Shown piece by piece: positions 16,457-23,603 of a DNA stretch of 64,000 bases (its first letter is position 1; the number at the start of each line of letters is the position of its first letter). This DNA is from Massilia sp. Root133 (GTDB lineage Bacteria > Pseudomonadota > Gammaproteobacteria > Burkholderiales > Burkholderiaceae_D): NCBI RefSeq assembly GCF_001426525.1, contig NZ_LMEW01000031.1:247711-311710 (forward strand), given 5' to 3'. Under the pieces are notes generated by a model. The model saw nothing but the letters and a program-made list of their open reading frames with translations. It was not told the origin of the DNA and did not search any database. A program made the position numbers and the translations under genes.

Positions 16457-16819
16457 TCACACCGGCATCGCGCGGTTGTTGTTCAGGTCGAGGAAGCCGC
16501 GGATGATCCTGTACGCCATCCACACCCACGCACCCGCGCCGACGAGCCACGCGATCGGAATCCCGATGATCGTGATGGCAAGCACCACCGCGACCACCAT
16601 CCAGACCAGGTAGAACCAGAACGACCGGATCATCCACGTGTGGTGGCTGTACACCATCGTCCCGGCCGTATCGGGCCGGCGCATGTAATTTACGATCAGC
16701 ACGAGGATCGACAGCGTGCCGAGCGAAAAGAAAAACGTGAGCGCATGCGCGACGTACAGGATGCGGGCGAACTGCTTCGCATCCTCGAGGCCGCGTTCGT
16801 AGACGAGTTCCTGGGCCAT
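16457..16819 (-). CDS. Small integral membrane protein, DUF4870-like
   Basis: A 120-residue protein with a short polar start (MAQELVYERGLEDAKQFARI), then three hydrophobic spans: about 20-45 (YVAHALTFFFSLGTLSILVLIVNY), 65-80 (SFWFYLVWMVVAVVLAI) and 80-100 (IIGIPIAWLVGAGAWVWMAYRIIRG in part). This is the pattern of DUF4870/Tic20-like proteins of unknown function. ATG 16819 has AGGAGA seven bases upstream; the frame continues to 16915 without a better start. It follows trxC on the same strand after 46 bases, so the two are probably co-transcribed. Confidence 0.75.
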   Translation of the reverse strand: MAQELVYERGLEDAKQFARILYVAHALTFFFSLGTLSILVLIVNYMRRPDTAGTMVYSHHTWMIRSFWFYLVWMVVAVVLAITIIGIPIAWLVGAGAWVWMAYRIIRGFLDLNNNRAMPV

Positions 16820-16865
16820 GATCTCTCCTGGTTCTAGATTGCCATTACCATAACCGATCGGCCGC

Positions 16866-17309
16866 TCATGCGGCGCGCGCGGTCTGCTGCACCCACGCGA
16901 CGAGGCGGTTCGCATCCATCGCCCCGGCCTGGCGCGCGATCTCCCGGCCGCCCTGGAACAAGGCGATCGTCGGGATGCTGCGGATGTCGTACCGCGCCGC
17001 GAGATCCTGCGACGCTTCCGTATCGACCTTCAGCAGGCGCACGTGCGGCTCCAGCCGGCCGGCGGCCTGCGCATACGCGGGCGCCATCATGCGGCACGGG
17101 CCGCACCACGCGGCCCAGAAATCGACGAGGACGGGGATATCGTTGCGCCCGACGTGCTTGTCGAAGCGGACGGACGACACGTCCGTGGGCTGGGCCGTGA
17201 ACAGCGCCTTGGCGCATTTGCCGCAGACGGGCTGGTCGGCCAGGCGCTCGCCCGCGACGCGGTTGACGGCGTCGCAGTGCGGACAGACGATGTGCAGGGA
17301 CTCGGCCAT
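16866..17309 (-). CDS. trxC: Thioredoxin 2 (TrxC), zinc-binding
   Basis: A 147-residue thioredoxin with an N-terminal zinc ribbon: Cys9-x-x-Cys12 (CPHC) and Cys29-x-x-Cys32 (CGKC), then a thioredoxin domain with active site WCGPC (Cys69, Cys72) and the cis-Pro in SIPTI. This is TrxC, a cytoplasmic disulfide reductase that in E. coli is induced by OxyR. Start 17309 is taken because GAGGAAACC precedes ATG and the zinc ribbon begins at once (MAESLHIVCPHC); the frame is open further to 17489. It is divergent from the DUF72 gene. Confidence 0.95.
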   Translation of the reverse strand: MAESLHIVCPHCDAVNRVAGERLADQPVCGKCAKALFTAQPTDVSSVRFDKHVGRNDIPVLVDFWAAWCGPCRMMAPAYAQAAGRLEPHVRLLKVDTEASQDLAARYDIRSIPTIALFQGGREIARQAGAMDANRLVAWVQQTARAA

Positions 17310-17421
17310 GGTTTCCTCCTGTAGGTAATCGATATTCTGGGCCCGGTGGCGCGTGCGCCGTCGATCATGCCGTTCGACATAGAATCGGATGCCGGGCGGA
17401 TGCCCTCCAACATGGGTCCAG

Positions 17422-18207
17422 ATGAGCGAATTGCAATCCACGGCAGTCAATCGGCCCCTGATCGGCTGCGCCGGCTGGGGCCTCAACAAGGACGTGGCGG
17501 CCGACTTCCCCGTCGAAGGCAGCCACCTCGAGCGTTACGCGGCCGTGTTCCCCGCGGTCGAGATCAACTCGTCATTCTACCGGCCGCACCAGCCGCACAC
17601 CTACGCCCGCTGGGCCGCCAGCGTGCCCGACGCCTTTCGTTTCTCCGTCAAGCTGCCGAAGGCGATCACGCACGAGGCGAAGCTGCGCGACGCGGACGAG
17701 TTGCTCGACCGTTTCGTCCGCGAAGCCGGCGAACTGGGCCGGAAACTGGGCTGCGTGCTCGTCCAGTTGCCGCCGAGCGGCGTGTTCGATGCGGAGACCG
17801 TCGCCGATTTCCTGCCGCGCCTGCGCGCACGCTTTCCCTGCATGCTGGCGCTGGAAGGGCGTCATCCGACGTGGTTCGGCGACACGGCGACCGCGCTGCT
17901 GCGCGAGCACGGCGTCACGCGCGTGATGGCCGATCCGCCCGCCGGCCAGCTCGGACCGCACGCGCCGACGACGGCGTCGACCTACATCCGCCTGCACGGC
18001 ACGCCGCGCATCTACTACTCGTCCTATTCGCCGGAGTTCCTGCGCGAGGTCGAGCAGCGGATCGTCGCGATGGAGCAGCCCGGCGCGGACCTCTGGTGCA
18101 TCTTCGATAACACGGCCGAGGGCCATTCGGTGCCGAACGCACTGGAGGTGCTGCGCGGCGTGGACGAATCATGGTCAGCGCGACGTTCCGCTTCTACGGC
18201 GAACTGA
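17422..18207 (+). CDS. DUF72 (YecE-like) TIM-barrel protein
   Basis: A 261-residue protein of the DUF72 family. Family marks: IGCAGWGLNKD near the start, the VEINSSFYRPH stretch (about 50-60), FRFSVKLPKAITHE, and a late YIRLHGTPRIYY ... WCIFDNTAEGHSVPNAL. The fold is a TIM barrel with a conserved polar pocket; biochemical function is unknown, with only suggested nuclease links. ATG 17422 (MSELQS) is preferred over 17389. Its last 37 bases overlap the start of the Mut7-C gene in another frame, so the two are translationally linked. Confidence 0.87.
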   Translation: MSELQSTAVNRPLIGCAGWGLNKDVAADFPVEGSHLERYAAVFPAVEINSSFYRPHQPHTYARWAASVPDAFRFSVKLPKAITHEAKLRDADELLDRFVREAGELGRKLGCVLVQLPPSGVFDAETVADFLPRLRARFPCMLALEGRHPTWFGDTATALLREHGVTRVMADPPAGQLGPHAPTTASTYIRLHGTPRIYYSSYSPEFLREVEQRIVAMEQPGADLWCIFDNTAEGHSVPNALEVLRGVDESWSARRSASTAN

Positions 18208-18929
18208 ACGACTTCCTCGCGCGTGAGCGGCGCGGACGCTCCTTCGCGGCGCCGTGCGCGCGCGCCGCCACGACCAAGCACATGATCGAGGCGCTCGGCG
18301 TGCCGCACACGGAGGTGGAACTGGTGCTGCTGAACGGCGAGTCGCGGGGCCTGGACGACATCCTGGAAGAGGGCGACCGCATCGCCGTCTACCCGCGCTT
18401 CACGACCTTCGATGTGGCCGACGTGGCGCGGCTGGACCAGCGTCCGCCGGGCCGCGTGCGCTTTGTCGCGGACGCGCATCTCGGCGGTCTCGCGCGGCTG
18501 TTGAGAATGGCGGGGTTCGACACCATCTACCGCAATACGCTGAACGACGCCGAAGTCGAAGCGATCGCGCTCGATGACGGCCGCGCCGTGCTGACGCGCG
18601 ACCGCGAACTGCTCAAGCGCCGCGGCATCGCGTACGGCTGCTACGTGCGGGCATTGAAGGCGGAAGCGCAGCTGCGCGAAGTGGCCGAGCGCTTCGGCCT
18701 GGCCGAGCGCATGCGCCCGTTCACGCTGTGCCTGTCGTGCAATGCGCCGCTGCGGCCCATCGCGAAGGCGGAGGTGAGGGACCGGCTGCCGCCGCGCGTG
18801 GCCGCCACGCAGGACGAGTTCAGCACGTGCGACCGCTGCCATGGCGTGTTCTGGAAGGGCTCGCACTGGCGGCGCATGGCGGGCGTATTAAATGAGATAC
18901 ACTACCTTCCCGGACGAGCCATCCGTTGA
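18171..18929 (+). CDS. Mut7-C RNase-domain protein with N-terminal ubiquitin-like domain
   Basis: A 252-residue two-domain protein. Residues about 1-85 form a MoaD/ThiS-like ubiquitin fold (ATFRFYGELNDFL, then VLLNGESRGLDDILEEGDRIAVYPRF), but without the terminal Gly-Gly used for sulfur transfer. Residues about 95-250 are the Mut7-C PIN-like domain: FVADAHLGGLARLLRMAGFDT, LTRDRELLKR, then a zinc ribbon CLSC (about 188-191) and CDRC (about 223-226) and a WKGSHW motif. Members are predicted RNases; in vivo targets are unknown. It overlaps the DUF72 gene at its start and is followed 12 bases later by the CxC-motif gene. Confidence 0.85.
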   Translation: MVSATFRFYGELNDFLARERRGRSFAAPCARAATTKHMIEALGVPHTEVELVLLNGESRGLDDILEEGDRIAVYPRFTTFDVADVARLDQRPPGRVRFVADAHLGGLARLLRMAGFDTIYRNTLNDAEVEAIALDDGRAVLTRDRELLKRRGIAYGCYVRALKAEAQLREVAERFGLAERMRPFTLCLSCNAPLRPIAKAEVRDRLPPRVAATQDEFSTCDRCHGVFWKGSHWRRMAGVLNEIHYLPGRAIR

Positions 18930-18941
18930 CAGCGTGACCCC

Positions 18942-19355
18942 ATGTTGCAACAAGTATCGATACCCATCCGCACCGAATGTCCTCCCGGCGCCTGCGTCTG
19001 CGGGCGCGAGATCCTGCTCGCCGATCCGGACGCGGACCTGCGCCCGCTGCGCCTCACCCGCACGGAAGAGCAAAAACTGCTCGAGCGCATCGACGCCGTC
19101 GCCAGCTACGACGACCTGAAACGCCTGCAGGAGCGCATCCGCGCCAACCTCGGCGTCGAACTGAAGATCGCGCCCGGTCCGAACGAGGTGCGCACCTTGC
19201 GCGGCATCCTCATCGTGCTGGAAGACCGGCCGGGCCTGTGCAAGAAGGTGCGCCAGTCCGTGCCCGCGGCCGTGCGCAGGGTGCTGGAACGCCATCCCGG
19301 GATCACGTACGCGATCCTCGACGCGCACGATCTGTTCGGGGCGGGCGGCGCCTAG
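18942..19355 (+). CDS. Conserved hypothetical protein with N-terminal Cys cluster
   Basis: A 137-residue protein not assigned to a known family. The N-terminus carries three close cysteines in TECPPGACVCGRE (Cys13, Cys18, Cys20), which could bind metal; a fourth (Cys80 region, RPGLCKK) is further on. The middle is helical and charged (TEEQKLLERIDAVASYDDLKRL), and the C-terminal half reads as a small alpha/beta domain ending at HDLFG. No signal peptide or membrane span. It is the third gene of the DUF72/Mut7-C run and overlaps the convergent gene behind it by four bases. Confidence 0.7.
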   Translation: MLQQVSIPIRTECPPGACVCGREILLADPDADLRPLRLTRTEEQKLLERIDAVASYDDLKRLQERIRANLGVELKIAPGPNEVRTLRGILIVLEDRPGLCKKVRQSVPAAVRRVLERHPGITYAILDAHDLFGAGGA

Positions 19356-19762
19356 CGCTGCGCGATCGACACCGAGGTGAGCACGACCTCGGCCATGCCG
19401 ACGCCCGGCACGTAGCGCAGCGTCATGTCGTTCTCGTCGTTGCCGCGGCTGAATTCCATGGTCACGTTACCGTCGCCGGACACGAACTTCCGGGGCGATA
19501 TGGCAAGGAGCCGCAGCGGCCTGTTCCGGTCGATGAGGACGTCCACGTGGCGCATGTCGGGACGCACGTCGACGGACCAGCCGTTCGACATCTCGTACGT
19601 GCCAGCGATCTGCCGGGCTTGCTCGTTGCGCAGGCGGTAGGGCCCGTCCATGGGTTTGACCTGGACGACGGCGACGGGGTCGTCCGGCGCCAGGGTTTGC
19701 GCCTGCGTGCCGGACGCGGACACGAGCAGGACGGGGATGAGCATCAGGTACAGGGGACGCAT
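19352..19762 (-). CDS. Secreted hypothetical protein
   Basis: A 136-residue protein with a clear signal peptide (MRPLYLMLIPVLLVSASGTQA, cleaved before QTLAP). The mature part has a YRLRNEQARQIAGTYEMSNGW stretch in part, then short beta-strand-like segments (LRLLAISPRKFVSGDGNVTMEF), suggesting a small periplasmic beta domain. I do not recognise a family. Start 19762 is taken because the signal peptide begins there; the frame is open to 19804. It is convergent with the CxC gene (4-base overlap). Confidence 0.65.
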   Translation of the reverse strand: MRPLYLMLIPVLLVSASGTQAQTLAPDDPVAVVQVKPMDGPYRLRNEQARQIAGTYEMSNGWSVDVRPDMRHVDVLIDRNRPLRLLAISPRKFVSGDGNVTMEFSRGNDENDMTLRYVPGVGMAEVVLTSVSIAQR

Positions 19763-19943
19763 GATCGTTCCTTCACGAAGTACATGGAGACTTCGGTCAG
19801 GCATCGCGTCGCAACGGCACGATGTCGGCCGCCGGTGTGGTCATCCCAGTCTAGGGCGGAGCACGCCAACCGCAAGGCGGCCAGCGCGTGTATCACGAAA
19901 CAATCTGATTTTGCCGGGGACCAGACCGGCGCGGCATGACGCG

Positions 19944-20291
19944 TTACTCGTCGAAATCCTCGGCCAGGTTCTTCCACCCCTTGCTTTTCGCGAACGGCGC
20001 GAATTCCTCGGGCGCCTCGAGCACGATGAGACGGCTCTCCTGCAGGCCGGGATCGCTGTGGCCGAAGTCCGGCCCCTTGTACCCGACGGCGCGCAGCCGG
20101 TCGATGATGGCGCGCACGAGGACGGAGTCCTTGTAGGCGCCGGGGTCGAGACGGTCCTTGAATTTCACGTACACGTCGATGATCCCGTAGCCCTCGTCGA
20201 AAATGCGGATCGACTTGACGTCGAGGTTACGGCCATTGGCGTCCCTGGCCTGGAATGGGCCGGACAGTTCAATATCGGAATCGGTAGTCAT
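19944..20291 (-). CDS. Hypothetical cytoplasmic protein, last gene of the Amj/ABC operon
   Basis: A 115-residue acidic protein without signal or membrane segments. Readable stretches are SIRIFDEGYGIIDVYVKFKD and a C-terminal PEEFAPFAKSKGW. No family recognised. It starts inside the stop of the GNAT gene (ATGA, 20288-20291), so it is very likely made from the same message. It ends with a run of acidic residues (NLAEDFDE). Confidence 0.65.
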   Translation of the reverse strand: MTTDSDIELSGPFQARDANGRNLDVKSIRIFDEGYGIIDVYVKFKDRLDPGAYKDSVLVRAIIDRLRAVGYKGPDFGHSDPGLQESRLIVLEAPEEFAPFAKSKGWKNLAEDFDE

Positions 20292-20737
20292 GGCGCCAAG
20301 GATACCACCGGGCGCGCCAGCGTGTACGCGATCTCGGTGGCGCTGACGGGCGCGCGGCGCCAGCCCTGGGCCGCATAGAAGCGGTCGGCGCGGGTGCCGG
20401 CGCCGGTCGTCAGCCGGATCTGCGCGTGGCCTTGCGCGAACAGCCAGTTCGCCGCCCGCTCGAGCAGCGCCTTGCCGAGTCCCCGTCCTTCCTGGCCCGG
20501 CTGGATGAAGAGCGCCCAGATCGACGCGTTCACGTTGTCGGCGTAGCTGAAGCCGACGATGCCGCCATCGGCTTCGGCTACCCAGCCGCGGCCCGACCGT
20601 TCCAGATAATCCTCGTACATCGCGACCGTGATCCGTGTGGGGTCGCGCAAGGCGTTCTCGGTGACGGCCAGCCGGATGCGCGACATGGCGGGGATGTCGG
20701 CGTGGGTTGCGCGTCGGAACAGCACGTGCCCGGTCAT
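20288..20737 (-). CDS. GNAT-family N-acetyltransferase
   Basis: A 149-residue GNAT acyltransferase. The acetyl-CoA binding motif A is FIQPGQEGRGLGKALLERA (about residues 76-94, with the Q/R-x-x-G-x-G/A pattern EGRGLG), preceded by the beta-strands GWVAEADGGIVGFSY and followed by a late FYAAQGWRR loop. The substrate is unknown; small molecules, antibiotics or protein N-termini are all possible. It overlaps the amj stop at 20734-20737 (ATGA) and the next gene at 20288-20291, so it is tightly linked to the lipid II flippase gene. Confidence 0.88.
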   Translation of the reverse strand: MTGHVLFRRATHADIPAMSRIRLAVTENALRDPTRITVAMYEDYLERSGRGWVAEADGGIVGFSYADNVNASIWALFIQPGQEGRGLGKALLERAANWLFAQGHAQIRLTTGAGTRADRFYAAQGWRRAPVSATEIAYTLARPVVSLAP

Positions 20738-21555
20738 ATGACGCGGGCCACGGACGCGATCAGCAGCGACGCCGGTACCAGCAACGCCTGCGCGGCGACG
20801 GTGCCCGCCAGCCGGCTGCCGACCAGCCAGACGATGGCCTTCCTGAACTGGCTTTCCGTGACGTTGCCTTCGACGACATCGTCCGTCATCCCCGACATGT
20901 GCGGGTCGATGAACACGGCCATCATGATGGTCGCGCCGCCGTTGATGATCGAGGAGAGCGTGCTGGAGGTGACGCGGACCGACGGGTCGAGCACGCCGGC
21001 GTACAGGGCCGCGAACACGCCGACGGTCCAGAGCGCGGTGGCGCCGACGTTCAGCAGCGTGATCCGGCCCGACACGCCATGTCCCGACCGGAATCCGGTC
21101 ATGTTGCGCGCGGCGGGCATGCGGGCGACGTCCCGGACGTACGAGAGGCCACCCTTGAAGAAACCATGGAGGATCAGCTTCGGGATCGAGCGATGTGCCT
21201 GGAAATGCAGGACCGCGCGGCAGAATACACGCTGGAACGTCGGAATCAGCAGGGCGCCCGCCACCGTCGCAAGACTTGCGGATACGAGCAGCCAGCGAAA
21301 ATCGGCGAGCAGCGCGCCGCCGGCGAGCGCGTCGAGATGGGTCTCGACGCGCTTCGCCAGGAACGGGCCCAGGAACGAATTCGACGTCCGCGACACGAGC
21401 ATGAGAATGCCGAACAGGGCCAGCGACACGGCGATCCGCCCGGTCCGTACGCCGGCGATCCGTACCGAATACGCCAGGGTCCCGATCAGGTGGATCACGA
21501 ACGTCAGGAAGCAGATGAAGAAGAGTTGCGTGTCCATGTCGGCCAGCCGGTTCAT
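20734..21555 (-). CDS. amj: Amj-type lipid II flippase (DUF2837)
   Basis: A 273-residue multispanning membrane protein. The N-terminal part FLTFVIHLIGTLAYSVRIAG, then RTGRIAVSLALFG ... LVSRTSN, is nearly the signature of Bacillus subtilis Amj (YdaH), as is the later TLLNVGATALWTVGVFAALYAG-like span, the ATIMMAVFIDPHMS motif and GSRLAGTVAAQ. Amj is an alternative lipid II flippase that can replace MurJ and is unrelated to it; it moves the peptidoglycan precursor to the periplasmic side. Six to eight spans are visible. ATG 21555 is chosen because it overlaps the TGA of a 31-codon ORF (ATGA); ATG 21537 is the alternative. Sequence resemblance is from memory but strong. Confidence 0.85.
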   Translation of the reverse strand: MNRLADMDTQLFFICFLTFVIHLIGTLAYSVRIAGVRTGRIAVSLALFGILMLVSRTSNSFLGPFLAKRVETHLDALAGGALLADFRWLLVSASLATVAGALLIPTFQRVFCRAVLHFQAHRSIPKLILHGFFKGGLSYVRDVARMPAARNMTGFRSGHGVSGRITLLNVGATALWTVGVFAALYAGVLDPSVRVTSSTLSSIINGGATIMMAVFIDPHMSGMTDDVVEGNVTESQFRKAIVWLVGSRLAGTVAAQALLVPASLLIASVARVI

Positions 21556-21647
21556 TTCACAAAATACACCGCGTCCCACTGCCGGCCATGCGCCGGCGGC
21601 GACGCCAGCGCGGCGGCCACAGCGACGAGTGAAGCAGGCTGTGTCAT
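21552..21647 (-). CDS. Small ORF (31 codons) between the ABC ATPase gene and amj
   Basis: ATG 21647 is preceded by GGGGAGG (21652-21658), one of the best ribosome-binding sites in the window. The product begins MTQPASLVAVAAALASPPAH and ends in QWDAVYFVK; the first 20 residues are mildly hydrophobic, the rest polar. The TGA (21552-21554) overlaps the amj ATG (ATGA). It starts 13 bases after the ATPase stop. It could be a small membrane-associated protein or a leader ORF whose translation opens the amj start. Nothing else can be said from sequence. Confidence 0.5.
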   Translation of the reverse strand: MTQPASLVAVAAALASPPAHGRQWDAVYFVK

Positions 21648-21660
21648 CGCACCTCCCCGA

Positions 21661-22281
21661 TTAACGGTCTGTGAGTGTTTCGAATTCTATCTCTGCCGCG
21701 CCGATCGCATCCGCGAATGCCTTGTCGTGCGTGGACATGAAGACGACGGACGTGTCCCGTTGCGCCGCCAGCAGGTCGGCGAGTACGGCGCGCGCGTCCG
21801 CATCGAGGCCGTTCGACGGTTCGTCGAGCAGCAGCACGGCGGGTTCGCCGATCCACGCCGCCGCCAGCATCAGCTTCTTTTGCGTGCCCAGCGACATGGC
21901 GCCGCAGCGCGTGTCGAGATGGCGCGCGAGACCGAAGCGTTCGACGATGCGGGTGACCTTGTCCGGGATCGCGCAGCCTTTGGCCCAGGCCACGAACGCC
22001 AGCAGTTCGCGGCCCGTCACGAACGGGTACACGGGGCACTCGTCCGGCGCGTAGGCCAGGCGGGCTTTCGCGGAGGCCGGTTGCGCGCGCAGGGAGTGGC
22101 CGTCGATGACGATGTCGCCGCCATCGGCCTCGTCGACGCCGGCCAGCACCCGCAGCAAGGTCGATTTGCCGATGCCGTTCGGCCCCCGCAATGCGTAGGC
22201 GCCCGGCGCGAAGCGTCCGGTCCGCCGTTGCAGCACGGCCCGGGATCCATATGATTTGCTCACGTCGTCGAAGCGCAGCAT
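21661..22281 (-). CDS. ABC transporter ATP-binding protein
   Basis: A 206-residue ABC ATPase. Walker A is GPNGIGKST (33-41), Walker B AVLLLDEPSNGLD, the switch His is in FMSTHD. The signature is degenerate: SLGTQKKL in place of LSGGQ, as often in ABC-2 type exporters with two partner subunits. The Q-loop region reads APDECPVYPFVTGRELLAF. It pairs with the permease gene eight bases upstream. The start is ATG 22281; the frame is open further upstream but that is permease shadow. The operon continues with the small ORF, amj, a GNAT and an unknown gene, so export linked to the cell envelope is likely. Confidence 0.88.
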   Translation of the reverse strand: MLRFDDVSKSYGSRAVLQRRTGRFAPGAYALRGPNGIGKSTLLRVLAGVDEADGGDIVIDGHSLRAQPASAKARLAYAPDECPVYPFVTGRELLAFVAWAKGCAIPDKVTRIVERFGLARHLDTRCGAMSLGTQKKLMLAAAWIGEPAVLLLDEPSNGLDADARAVLADLLAAQRDTSVVFMSTHDKAFADAIGAAEIEFETLTDR

Positions 22282-22289
22282 GGTGTCTC

Positions 22290-23486
22290 CTAAAGCAGGC
22301 AGGCGAACGTGCCTGCCGTCCAGCAGCCCGCCGCGATGGTCGTCAGGACGACGGCATGCCGGTCGCTGATCAGTTGGGGCGTGCGCAGTGCGCACAGCAG
22401 GGCCGCGTTCGAGGCCAGCGCCGCCAGCGCGTGCGCCGGCGTGGCGCCGATGGCCCACGCGCAAGCCGTCAGCGCGGCCAGGAACGGCAGGGCCGCCGCC
22501 AGCACGGCCGCCAGGTCGTACGGGCGCCACCAGGCGGCGGGCAGCGGCAGCGCACCCAGGTAGCCCATGCTGGCGCGATGCGCGAGATGCAGGCCGCGAA
22601 ACAGGCCGCTGAACGCTAGGGCGATGGCGCCCTCGGCCAGCAGCATGGTGGGAAAGCTGCGGGCATCCCGCTCGAACAGCTCCACGAGGCCGACGGCCGC
22701 CGCCGCGATGGCCGCGGCGGTCAGGCATGTCGCGAGCAGTTCGCCGCGGCGCTCGCGCAACAGGACGGCGAGCGACATTTGCAGCGCGGCGCCACGACGT
22801 CCGCCCGGCGCGGGCGGGCTGGCGCGGCGCGCGTGCGGGCTTGGTACGCGGCGCTGTGCGCGCGGCCGCGGTTGCATGACGAGGGCACATGCCGCCGCCG
22901 CGCCCACGAGCAGGTTCGCGGCAAGGTCGAGGCGCGTGCCGAACGCCGCCCCCGCCAACACCGCGCCGGCGGCCACGCCGGGCCACGCGCCGGCACGCCG
23001 TTCCAGCACGGCTTGTTGCGCGACCAGGGCCAGCAGCGCGACGTCGGCCAGCAGCACGGCGTGGGCGGCCGGTGCGCCGCGGCCGGCGGTCAGCCCAAGC
23101 GCGCAGGCGGTGACGACCAGCAGCGGCGAATCGGCCAGCAGCAGCACGGCCAGGTCGGCACGGCGGCGCTGGCGCGGGGTGAACGGCAGCGATCCGGCGA
23201 ATGCCATGAACGGACCGCCCGCGACCTGGTCGCGCTGCATGGCGACCCAGGCGGCCGCGAGCAGCAGCAGGGCGAGCAGATAGCCCGTGCGCCAGATGGC
23301 GCCGTGGCCGGGTGCGAGCAGGGTCAGCAGGGGGCGCGCGTAGGTGTCGAGGTTGCCGAAGGCGGACGCGTTGGCCGACGCCAGCACGCCGGTGGCGAGC
23401 AGGATGGCCTGCCAGCGGCGCAGCAACAGGCGTGCGGTGCTGATGGCATACCAGCGCAGGCGCAGGCGGACGAGGGGTGACTGGAT
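22290..23486 (-). CDS. ABC transporter permease with probable non-standard (ATC) start
   Basis: About 398 residues, strongly hydrophobic, with roughly ten Ala/Leu-rich spans and basic loops (for example LPFTPRQRRRADLAVLLLAD near 110 and HARRASPPAPGGRR near the middle). It is a permease partner of the ATPase that follows; no close family is recognised. The usual start codons give a TTG at 23426, without ribosome-binding site. An AGGAG (23493-23497) is placed six bases before an in-frame ATC at 23486, and the extra residues (IQSPLVRLRLRWYAISTARL) are a normal basic membrane N-terminus, so ATC 23486 is the likely start; otherwise the ATG has mutated. Confidence 0.75.
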   Translation of the reverse strand: MQSPLVRLRLRWYAISTARLLLRRWQAILLATGVLASANASAFGNLDTYARPLLTLLAPGHGAIWRTGYLLALLLLAAAWVAMQRDQVAGGPFMAFAGSLPFTPRQRRRADLAVLLLADSPLLVVTACALGLTAGRGAPAAHAVLLADVALLALVAQQAVLERRAGAWPGVAAGAVLAGAAFGTRLDLAANLLVGAAAACALVMQPRPRAQRRVPSPHARRASPPAPGGRRGAALQMSLAVLLRERRGELLATCLTAAAIAAAAVGLVELFERDARSFPTMLLAEGAIALAFSGLFRGLHLAHRASMGYLGALPLPAAWWRPYDLAAVLAAALPFLAALTACAWAIGATPAHALAALASNAALLCALRTPQLISDRHAVVLTTIAAGCWTAGTFACLL

Positions 23487-23512
23487 GGCGTTCTCCTGGG
23501 TCGGGTCGCAGG

Positions 23513-23542
23513 ATTATGAACGACTTTTTGTCGATAGAGCAA
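23513..23542 (-). promoter_or_regulatory. Candidate promoter of the ABC/amj operon
   Basis: Minus strand TTGCTC (23542-23537), 18-base spacer with a CGAC/GTCG hairpin, and CATAAT (23518-23513). The predicted start of transcription lies about 20 bases before the ATC start at 23486, which leaves room for the ribosome-binding site. Confidence 0.45.
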
Positions 23543-23603
23543 TATATTCCCGCTGAAGTCCGGGCTCGTATATCCTTCCGGGCATCGAGATCAAGGACAA
23601 CCC

